A stretch of DNA of 64,000 nucleotides from Azolla caroliniana (Eukaryota > Polypodiophyta), in assembly GCA_043228905.1 (NCBI GenBank), contig JBHGNT010000011.1:18662001-18726000 (forward strand), in the 5' to 3' direction. The notes below the pieces were generated by a model. It saw only the letters and a list, made by a program, of their open reading frames with translations. It ran no database searches and was not told where the DNA came from. Positions 50,401 to 61,010 of this stretch are shown here, one piece after another (position 1 is the first letter of the stretch; each line of letters starts with the position of its first letter). Made by a program: the position numbers and the translations under genes.

Positions 50401-53400
50401 ATTTAACTCATATAGGCCGGCAGTCTTTTATTTTCCTCTATAGATTTAAATAATGAATGATTCTTCTCCTCATAAAATTTGGTTAAGAGCAGAAGGTTCA
50501 ACAACCTTTTCATAACAAGTTTTCATGGCTTGCTATGCCAATCATCAACTGGATAACAACCACTTTGTCATCCCAATTTAAGCATGTAATGACAGAGTAT
50601 TTCTGTTTGGCCTTATATTATAACTAATACTCATAATTCACTCAATTAATACATACATACATTGACACAAATAAGTTATTAACTCCCACTCACTAGATCC
50701 TCATGGGAATGTACCACGCTGTAATGTCCTGAGCTTCTTTTGGCATCACCTTTACCACAATGATCATCCAATTCTTCCTTGAGTCTGGAGACAACTTTAA
50801 AAGACATCTGACGAACAAGGTAATTCAGTACTAAATATAAGGCTTGCTTCAACATGAAGATTTCTGTTGTTGTGAACTAACCATGTATTTTTTCAAATCC
50901 GTTATTTTGGGTGAAGCCGGTGCCTCATTTAATGCTATTGAATTGTATATGGGCAAAAGAACTGCAGCATCTAATGCTGCATAGTGCAGCTGCTTTGTCA
51001 AAGAATACATTACTTTAGCTCAAAAGGAATGGTCATCCTCCAAAAAGAAATTCAGTTTTTACCTGCTTTTTGCTCAATGGGCGACATTCCCAATCACTCA
51101 TTCGTGTCTGCTTGTTCAAACAATTCCCCAGCACACTCTGAGGTAGCATAAGAGATTATATGAGAGAAATAAGAAACTTGGGAATGACTGAATTTGCAAT
51201 CATATACTAAGAAATTATAAATAAATCTAATAAGAATAATGTTAAAAACCAAAAATGGTTTGCCAATCTACAAAACAGATATTCTCGTGATATATTCTTA
51301 ACCATTTACTTCACTAAAGTTCGTATACATAAATATACACATATATTTACACATACATATAAGCATACTTTCGTTCTACGTAATCATTTACTAAAACCAT
51401 GCATGCAATGCATGTATATTTACCCTTCATTTCACGATTCTCTATGTATATTCATTATCCCAAATTGAACCCTTTTAAAACAGTAATTTGGACACAATCT
51501 ATTCAGTTGTCGAGATGCATTGTGCTTAAACGGGGTACATAAAATGCAAATTCTTTAAATTGAAAAAATTTTACCATTGAAGAAGAAAATCATCGGAACT
51601 TTGAAACTTTCCTATAGCAATACATTATTACCTTGGCAAGTCCGGAGAGACCGCCCTTATTCATTTCTTTATCGAACACTCTTTGTAAATCCAAAACAGA
51701 CTCACAAATTCGAAAAGCTTCTACTTCTTTGTAGGAATGCATAAGCCTTTCAAAATCATTGTGGATGGCATAACCTAAAGAAAACTCAAAGATGAATCAA
51801 TTTTTTCATTGCACAATAAAACCTAGAAATAAAGCTGCACATCTATTTTAAAGAAAATGAGCTTACCAAGCTTCAATATGGCTGGGGTATGAAATAAAGC
51901 TTGTACAAAACCATTCAAAGTACTTCGATGTTTCTTGGAAAGAATGAGTAAATCAAATATGAATACAGATTCAGAAGATGCCACCTGTAATATTGAGACC
52001 TGAAAATGTAACCATCATACCAAACAATTTGAGAACTCCTTTATATCATCAGAACACATCAATAGAAATCTAGAAAAAAAGTGCAGTTTAGATGCATAAA
52101 GCATGTTTCAAACACTTAATTGACATCAATGCATTTGCTTAAAGCCAATCAACCATCTCAACCTTCATTGGCATAGACAATAACATCAATCTACCTACTT
52201 CTCCACATAGGTAATTGCAATTACATTGCCAATTATTTACTTTAGTTGTCGATCAATGCAAAGTATTCATCAATATATCTAGCTTAAGCAGGGTACACAA
52301 CCACGAGAGTAGAAAAACCAAAACAAGTATGATCAGAAAACAGCAAAGCAAAGCCATTAATGATGAGATTACACTGCTGTATCTTTGCATTGTAACTCAA
52401 TTAAGAATATATTCAGAAAACGATCCATATGTGAAGCTTTATCATCATGCTGTTTTTACACTCAATGACATTGGAGAAAAAGTTCAGTGATATACATTAT
52501 GCTAAAACTCATTAACTCATTAACATAGTTGCTAGAATCATTGTCTCGTAGCCCAGCAATGGATATTCTAAAAAAGAGCAACTCCAAAATTGCAATTGCC
52601 TGTTTTTTTGTGCTAGTTAGACATTAAATTTAAAGAAGCATATCCTAGGACGTTTCAATCAAGGATTTTCTTTTATTGAAAAGTTGTAAAATACTGAGGA
52701 AAATGGCCTCTGAATGCTAAGAATGTTTCGAGGGCATCATGCAAAAAATCGAGTTTTCTAGGATATTGATTGAAGTTCTTTTCATTATTTTTCCCAGATA
52801 AGTACAGGTAGAAGGGGATGTAGGAATTTGTTTAATATTTCCAATCAAGTTCACCAGGCTAGCCCCTGTAATTACTGTGTCTTTTTAGTGTAAAGAACAT
52901 GAGTCACTTCTTGATGAACAAGGCACTACAGTTCAAGACATAAGAATTTGATGATAATTTGTAGCATAATTGGAAGGTAATAGATCTAATAACAGCATTC
53001 CAACATTTGTTAAGACAATAGAATTTTACTGCCTTGCTATAGGTTACCTCAGTAACTAGGGATGAGATAAGAGTCTTTTTCTGTAAGCAAATTGAGTTTA
53101 ATTGGGCTCGGAAAGCAGCCATGGCTTGCTGGGTGTAATGCGTTGATGTCCGTAAGAGACAAAAAGGGCCTCTGTGACCCAACTAGCAACATTATCTCAA
53201 TGAACAAAATGAGTTGATTAAACTACTCAAAGACTACCTGCTGAACGTATGAATCCATTGAGGAAAGAGAGACAATGCAATTTTTCGTGTTCCCTTTGAT
53301 TCTTTTCTTTAATAACCTACTTAGAACCTCCATTCCATAAAAGGCAATATCACTTTCAATTGATAAGTAAAGTTAACCTTATTTGGTCCTACTCCTTTGG

Positions 53401-55104
53401 TTCTGTTTGCTTTCCATTCACAATCAATTCCCACCATTTTAACACCAATCAATTGCCTCTCAGCTAAATGCAATCCTTCACTGTCATCTATCCAGTAAAC
53501 TTTCTCCTCAGGCACAAAATGTTGCAATTCCAGGTAACATTTCTTTCCATTCTTCTTTTTGAGATCTGCATCAAAAGCATCCTTAATAAAACAAAACGAT
53601 ATGTTCTTGTGTATTTAATTGTTTTCACTGGTTGAAACAAAGACCTGGTAAAACCAAAGCTTCGTCAAGATGGAAACGCTCACAAAGCTCCGTGATCTTT
53701 TCCACATCATTATCCTCTAGAGCGAGATTCAACTACAAAAAAAAAGTAAGTCTACAGTTTATATCATAAACATCAGGCAAGATATTGTTGATAACAAATT
53801 TCAATTGTCCTTTTTTATACAATCTTTAGGCATGCATAAAAAAAACTATTTGCACAGCATGTTCTTTAAAAGCAATACACACCAAATAATCAACTAGCTG
53901 AGGGTCTTCTTCTGCAATTGACTCTGCAACATCCCACAGACCTTTATTTACAAGCTTGCGAAGGGTACTGTAATGTAAATAGCAGTACAATAAAGGTTAA
54001 CTCCTGAGATGTTAAAATTATTATCATATATATCATTCACGAATCAATCTAGTACCAGAGTATCCTAAACCTTAAACCATTACGTTTCTGGAATGCAAAT
54101 CAGCATTTACAATTACAGAGGTCAATACCTTTGCCTGTAAAGGTAATATACACCTGGAAAATCTTGTTCTAGGTTGTATTGGTGTGCTGTCCTGTAGGCA
54201 ACCTTGAACAAGCCAGTTTCAATGCAATGACCAACTAGAAATTTCAACATCTCTTTACCGAGATGAGCAGCCCACTCAACAGCCAAGCTTGTTTGGCCAT
54301 CATCAGCTATTGCAGCAACTAATACTTCGTAATCATTCCTCTGCAGATTGAAGCTTTTGAGCAATGATACAGCACTAGTATAGGAGCGATCCTTCAAGAG
54401 ACGGAGAACATAATCATCCAAAATCTCTTTTGCCCTTTTTGTCCTTGCATCCTCATCGCTGCATTGTTCAAGGTCCAACACTCCTCCAATATCCTTTAGC
54501 TCAATACTGAAAAGAGCTGGAAGTTTGACAACAATACGTGATTCCATCTGCACTTCCCCAGTTATTGCATCAGAAAATAGAGATGCTGCCAGTGTGCGTG
54601 CTACCAATGCATCACCAATGGGCCACTTCGACCTGTCCGACTTCGAAAGAGCAGATATTAGCAAATGGCTCAGCCCTTCATCATGGGGTGACCTCACATG
54701 AAGCAAAGCTCGTAGACACTTCACCACAAAAGTCGCCGGTCCAGGGGGTGGAGCACTAGGTAAAGATTGCACCAGTTGGTGCCGGAGAGTCACGAACTTA
54801 GAACCCGACTTACCACCGATCCCTGCATGCACGTTTCCAGCAGCCATTGGGACAAGGGCAAGAAACTTTCATAAAGCAAAGGCGTGCGCGTGTGTGCTCA
54901 GGTGTGAGTGTACACCATGTACTCATTCGGGTCAAATTCTAATCTTTTGAGGTGGAACGCAAAGGCGATCGGTGATGGCAGAAGGCAGGCAGACTACTTA
55001 CCAGTTGTGAAGGCCTCCAACAGGTAGTGGACGAAGAAGGGAGGGCACGCGTGGGAAAGGTCCACCAGGGGATGCAAGACGATCGACAGGCTCGTCGATT
55101 CCAT
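44472..55104 (-). CDS. DEDDy 3'-5' exonuclease (mut-7/WRN-exo type) fused to a dsRNA-binding domain
   Basis: I join thirteen minus-strand exons: 55104-55002, 54822-54129, 53967-53883, 53732-53645, 53565-53378, 51999-51867, 51774-51632, 51137-51063, 50989-50882, 50807-50694, 50297-50048, 46873-46724 and 44551-44472, giving 736 residues in phase. The helical N-terminal half resembles plant mut-7-like proteins. The exonuclease core has VGIDCEWK (D371, E373), IHNDFERL (D437) and LHYAALDA (Y506, D510), a complete DEDDy set for metal-dependent 3'-5' hydrolysis of nucleic acid. Residues about 592-658 fit a dsRBD: FMKAELFQFTQAAKLPAPVY, TVKVAGTTFSG, SSKKDAEFSAAQVAL. A short Cys/Gln-rich tail follows. 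The first exon (MESTSLSIVLHPLVDLSH) has a GTAAGT donor; the alternative start is the ATG at 54847. No Mut7-C domain is seen. The last two introns are 3.2 and 2.2 kb, so these tail exons are less sure. Confidence 0.8.
45615..45920 (-). repeat. In-frame 153-bp tandem duplication inside the last exonuclease intron
   Basis: Two adjacent 153-bp units (45615-45767 and 45768-45920) are open on the minus strand, so each encodes 51 residues with the shared core CSVASVISDE and the segment PIHMEGVGVDSFQRGWSC. The ORF ends at a TAA near 45588. I found no acceptor that joins it to the exonuclease in phase. It could be an alternative exon, an old exon duplication or chance. Confidence 0.6.
47370..48260. 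repeat. Dispersed repeat, copy 2, inside an exonuclease intron
   Basis: It shares the aagaggccaa-atgg, acaagagattacatctta and gtcttgt opening, and the cttgattgactta-tagcatga, gttctttg-tgatga and tgagtta-tagcaagaa blocks, with the segment at 847-1510. Both copies sit in introns of host genes. The lower part continues into weakly open minus-strand ORFs (to about 48530) that may be retroelement coding remains. Confidence 0.5.
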
Positions 55105-58100
55105 AGCTGCTGCTGCTACTGCTACTGCTGCTATTCTGTCATGATCTGCAATCTATATATAACATATAAATGAGGGAATTCTCTGCATGATAATTAATCA
55201 GAGATTCAGAAGAAGAAGAAGAAGAAGAAGAGTACATCTGTATATACATACAATATACTATAGACAGAAGACTCTAGTTTCCTTGGGGTAGAGAAAGTGG
55301 CTTCAATGTTCTTGTCTTCTACTACTACCAATGGAAGGTTTACCTTCCCCGGCAAAATATGTTCGAAGCGCGAGTGGAGCTATTTTCATCCGCCTTGCCC
55401 TCCTGATGGATCACGATAAAAGATATTAACATGGAACCAACGATTTATTGACATCGATTTCATGAACATAATATATATATATGTGTATGTATGTATAGTC
55501 TGATTAGTTTTTTTGATGTTTGATTCTTGTTTCGATTGATATATTCCCGGGTGCATTTAGTTGTGCCCATCACCTTTCCACATGCCCCTTTCTTGCGTTA
55601 TTCCCATGCACATGAGAATGTGCTTTAGTCATGTGGTGATGTGTAAAGGATAACCGCTTCAACATTCTTGTCGGTTTGATATCTTTCATTGTAGTGATAT
55701 GCCCGATTCATACTACCGAATGGGTGGGGTTCTCGAATGATAATAAACAATATTTGTGTATTATCCAAGTCTCTCTTCCGTAAGCACACATGCATCTATA
55801 TAGTTTTTTCGTGAACAAATGGAATGAATATTTAGATTTTCTTTACAAGCATGAAAATCAAGTCTTTGAACTTCACACTATGAACCCCCGAGCCCGAACT
55901 CAACCACTAAATGTATTCTCAAGATTTGAAGTCCATAATTCATGTAAATGCATATTTGTGGGTGTGGGTATGTGCCATGTGTATGTATTTATGTGATGTA
56001 TCAACAACTATAATACATAAATTACTAGCCACAAACATTATTGTACATGGAAATGATTGACAATATATGCACCACGGACCATGAAATTGGGTTAAGAGAA
56101 ATGGCAAGGTTTTAGTCATTTATTGGTAGTGCAGCGTGCTCCCATTCTAGATATTTATGTCATTCTTATTATCTACAACCTACATTTATGTTTATCCTTT
56201 CTTTAGACAAACTTTTTATATGAGACCATCCTTCAAACTAACTCGTACCTATGTGTGGTTTATGCATATCAAATTGTTTGTGCCCATGAACCTATCAAAT
56301 TGATTTGTGTGTAGGTGCACGTGTGTCTATGTGTATGCCAACACGTTTTACTTGTCTTGGGTCTATCATTTGTGTTGCAAATGATACATTCCATGTGAAA
56401 TAATGTCGTTCCTCCTAAGTTGTTATTTTCTTGCACCAACTCCGTCAACCTTTTCATAAATATGTCTCTACCCTTTATTCATACATATGATGATGTAAAT
56501 CACTAATACATGGATGATTGGACCATCCAACCCCAAGGTACACATCCATTAATCTCCCTATTCTCGAGTTCCTACCCTTTCTCAAATAACTATGATTTCC
56601 TCCCCGCCCCATTGTTGTCTCAAAAGTTAAAATAATAATTTCACCTTGACGTACAAGTCTAGGAAGTGTCTTTTAAAACGGTAACAAATTATTACATTTA
56701 GAGCTCTATGTGTGTGGGTGGCTTTGTGAGAACTATGATGACCAATTAAGAGGGGTAATGACTTGATAGTTACACTAAAAAGAGCACTAGAAGATTGAGC
56801 ACATATATATATATATATATATATATGTCTTATTCGCTCATCGAGTCCCTATGATTCGAAGCATATTATGAACCATGCGTGCATTCGCCGCCAAGAATGT
56901 TTCAATCATCCGAGTATGGTAAACACAATGGGAGTATGGTAAATACCATACTTTTGTATTCATTATTTATTATAAGGTAATTGATTTTTTAAGGTGAGAA
57001 AATTAAGGTAAAAAGTGTAAAAAAATAACATAAAAATGTTTTGATAACATATGCATTCGAGTATATTATGTACTATGCTTCGAAGTACTCATCTCCAAAG
57101 AAAAACTTTATCTTTACCTCTCTTTCTTTGTCTTTGTTTCTTAGAAGCAATAAAGATAGCTCATTATGCATTTTGAGAACATATACAATGCGCTACAAAC
57201 AAGGAAACAAACAAGGCGAGCTAGACAAGCAAATGAGCGAGATGAGAGAACGGAAAGAAGAAGAAAGCGCGATAAAGAGAACTATGAGATTGGATAGAAT
57301 CCAATACGCTGAATAATTGGTGTTGAACTCCTCGAGGAGAACCATGGTGGGAAACCCCTAGTTAAACAACCAAGAATGCAAAAATGTAGGCCATGAATAT
57401 GTGCCACCTTGCACCTCTCTAATGGAATACATGCATATAAGTCACCTTTTGACCACTCCTTCAACATTAGACTTACAATATAATAGATCGACAAACATAA
57501 ACTACTAGATGTTCATGTCTATCATCATGTTGATTGTGACACGATGGTGAAGAAATTAAAAATATTAGGTTCTCGATTAAATACTTTCCCACACTTTAAT
57601 GACATGGGTGCTTCTCAATGGGATCATGGAAGTATAGAGCGATAACATCCTTTAGTTTGCTTGGAAATAGTATCAAAAGGTCCAAAAACGATTTATTACA
57701 AAGTTTCTTCTGGTCAATAAACAAATGTCATACATAGTTGTACTTGAGAGGGGATCACTTCTCGTTGAGACCATGGCCATGGAAAGGGTTGTTGAATACA
57801 TGCTCAAGGTTCATAAGTCCCTCAATTTTTTGTGTTCTAGTTGGGTGCAAAATTTTTTTAAATGGTCTAGATGATTAAATGCATCATTCATTGTTTTATG
57901 ATACATCAATAGAGTCCTTTATGAACAATGCAACTTACATTTCATGCACTATACCACATATGTTATATGAATATCTAATGACAAAACCACGTTTTTTGTC
58001 AAGCGAGAAAACCAACACATGCTAACACATTTTAGAGTTCATGTTGTTGCGTCACCCAAACTGTTGATTCTATACGACTCAATTTACACGTGCTTCAATG

Positions 58101-59026
58101 TGAAACGAGATGTCAGGGCAAAAGTGATGAGACAATTTGACTACACACATTTTTCCTAAACAAGGTTGAGAATATGAGTATCACACTCTAACCATGCAAC
58201 TATGCTTTCCACGTATCTTCAACCCACCATAATCCCTACACAAGTTTCTCTCGCTGTGAAGATGTGCACTCCCAATTGCAACATTTATTAGTGAAGTTAT
58301 TGAACATTGAGAATCGCTAATCACTTTCACTTGTATTGCTTTAAAACTTTTTATTTTTTGTCTCATATATCATATTTGTCATTCGAAGATGATAAGAAAA
58401 TCTACCTATCCCTCTCCGTTATATTGAATTTTGTTTTTATTCTAGATGCAACATATAAAAAAATGGTTATGAAAAATTGAATGCATCACATTTACTTCAT
58501 GATACATCAACAATTTCCTTTATGGATGGTTTTTTTTTGTAGTGCCAACATATCATGTGTTGGGAAAGATCTAGAGGCTCGTGTTTATATTATATCACAT
58601 GTATCTTAGAAATTAATGTCATCTTCAAATAGGGAAACCACACCCATCAATGTATCTTAGAACCCAATCCTTGCATCATCGCCACAAATATGACTTAACA
58701 CACATTATCTTTTATGCATTACGACAAGAATGAGGAGACTTCTCAACTTTGCATATTCTACTCGAACTAGTTTGGGAATCACCATATCCCACTTTACATC
58801 ACATCACATTCAATCTTTGTCTAGTTCCCTTTGCATGCATTGTCAATCTAATCACATTCCTCTTAAAATCACAATGTGCACTGCAAACATTGAGAATCAC
58901 TACTCAATTATACGCATACTCTTAGAGATTGTGCATAATCGTAGAGGGTCTTTGGATAATATAAAAGGTAATACGCAACAAGTGGATCTTAAAGTGATTG
59001 GAGTTTCATGCCACATGGGATAGAGG
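55105..59026. other. 5' region of the exonuclease gene and intergenic DNA
   Basis: Nearest the gene, 55105-55140 holds a CTG/CTA triplet run that would lie in the 5' leader, and 55208-55230 holds a (GAA)n run. Beyond that is AT-rich DNA with microsatellites and no recognised gene. Confidence 0.55.
56802..56826. repeat. (AT)n microsatellite
   Basis: Pure AT dinucleotide run of about 25 bp. Confidence 0.9.
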
Positions 59027-59564
59027 TAGCAATGGGCACAGTTCGGTTTCAAGGCAAAGAAACCAAAACCTAGCCATTTATATAAAACAAAAACCAAACC
59101 AAACCGTTTATAAACCCTCAAATATTTAAACCAAACCATTTAAGAAAAAGAAAACCAAACCATTTTAATCCAAACCGTTTAGGGAAAAGTTCAAACCAAA
59201 CCAAACCATTTAAGTTAAATTAATTAAACATCTGAATAAAAATACAATAAATTAAATAAGCATTTAAGTTAAATTTATTAAATCAATAAAAGAAATTTTA
59301 ATTGAACCATTAAATCAAATATAAACATTTAAGTTAAATGAATGAAATAAAATAAAACCATTAAATTAATAAATCATTAAGGTAAAAAAAATGTTAACCA
59401 AAAACCTATAAACCCGAGTTTTAGAACCGAACCGAACCAAAACCAATCCGTTTTTCGGGAATCCAAACCAAACCAAATCATTAAATTTTTTTGGAAGCAA
59501 TAAACCGTTAAACCATGTGTTAATGGTTCGGTTTAGTTTGAGCCAAAAACCGTGCCCATTGTTA
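59027..59564. mobile_element. Non-autonomous hAT-like MITE, AACCAAACC-rich
   Basis: A 538-bp element bounded by inverted ends: left tagcaatgggcacagtt, right (reverse complement) taacaatgggcacggtt. The interior is made of repeated aaccaaacc, accatttaag and aaccgaaccgaacc words with no ORF. The 8-bp flanks (gatagagg and gagagaca) match at five positions, as an old hAT target duplication might. Elements of this style are common in plant genomes. The superfamily call is inference from end sequence. Confidence 0.65.
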
Positions 59565-59729
59565 GAGAGACATATATATTTTATAGGGTGAAGTGGTTCT
59601 ACTCTACACTGAAGTATTTATATAAGCTGACTATTAGAATTAGAAAGAAGGGGCTCATTATTAGAAGGTACATCTTGTATGTACGTATGTCCTTAGGGTG
59701 TTTTCAAAAACACATGGCTCCGTAAGGTT

Positions 59730-60600
59730 TGTTGGGACCCTTTGCAATGGACATGGCGTGATTTGTACGCGGGGCAAGGATGCAAACCCATCCCTTTCTT
59801 CCAATTCACGAGAGTCGATTGTTGCAAAGGTTTGACACACATATCAAGTTCCTCACACAATTATCACCATGTTTTGGCAGAAAACTTGGAAACAACAACA
59901 CGTGAGGCGAATTACCACGTTCCAATGGCTATTAATACATAAGTTACTGTCGGTGGGAGCATGGTAACGTGGGAACCTTAACTCTCCTAATTGTGTAGAG
60001 TGGCCAAATGTAATAGAATCAATACAACACGCTCTGTGGGACTGCCCAACGTCCCATTGAATATGGCGGGGGGTTGGCCGCTTGTTGCAATTATGACAAG
60101 TGCAAGGCTCAATCAAGTGGGGTAATATATGTTGGCTATCTTGGTAGACCCCAGTTGGTAGATACGAGCATCAGGAGGAGGGATGACTTTGGTGATAAAA
60201 GCACAAGAGGTTTTTTTCTCCACCAATGGCAATGTCCACTCAACTCCTCTTAATGACAAATTTCAAGTTGTATTGGAATTGGTCAACCCAAAAACTCTCT
60301 GAATTCTATGGAAACAACGGTGTAGATGGGTCTTCTCCAACCAAACCGCGCATCCAACAATGTTACTGCAAGAGATATGGAGTGAAATTGTAGCCACTCT
60401 AAAGAGCCAATATGATGGCCTCAATGGTGGCTCTAATGGAGTTGAAAGACAACGAATAGTCTTAATCCAACAATGGTCGTGAGTCAGTGGGCATCCACAT
60501 AAGTTGGAACTATCGCGTCGCTAGAGGGATTTGTACATAATGATCTCATTTGTAAAATTTTATAACTAACGGAATGAGTTGTTTTTGGAAAAAATAAATA
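59730..60600 (+). mobile_element. Degenerate LINE 3' end (zf-RVT region), plus strand
   Basis: Broken plus-strand reading frames carry the C-terminal part of a plant L1-type ORF2. ITTFQWLLIHKLLSVGAW lies near 59910-59965, ESIQHALWDCP near 60020-60053, and LWILWKQRCRWVFSNQTAH near 60300-60355. These align with WWQIGHNVVPVGEW, ESLRHCLWDCPQAQ and LWYIWKARCLKVFQGTV in the younger LINE at 61396-62994. The segment ends in an A-rich run near 60580-60600. Many stops and shifts make it an old fossil. Confidence 0.65.
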
Positions 60601-61010
60601 AATACTAATGTAGTATTATCTTCTTTTGAAAAATAAAATAAAATAATACACATATGTCATACTCTATAAAAATGATTCATTTATGGTTCCGTATGCCATA
60701 TTTGATATCTGAAGATGAAAATAAAATCTATTTGATCTCCCTAGTGAACAACCATGGTTAGTTCTCCCATGCCAAATATATTTACGTGTGTAATAGCAAA
60801 GTTAAGTGCATGAGTTGAAAAAGATGGTAGAAGGGTTCACAAACCAATTGGTTTTCCAAAACACCATTAAGTCACCTTGATACTCTTCAAGTTAATGAAG
60901 GAATTGCATTTGAAAGGTAAAGTATTATATTTTTTCCTTGGAATACTTTAGAAAGCGTTTGAAGATGAATGGAAAAACTCAAAATATAAAGTGAATTGAT
61001 GTTTGTTATG
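60601..61010. other. Spacer between two LINE copies
   Basis: AT-rich, about 400 bp, no ORF or repeat identified. It runs up to the poly(A) end of the minus-strand LINE. Confidence 0.5.

Noticed and set aside
54845-54847. ATG at 54847 as the start of the exonuclease
   Set aside because: An upstream exon (55104-55002) with a GTAAGT donor joins in phase to an acceptor at 54823, and its protein looks like a proper N-terminus. Kept only as an alternative.
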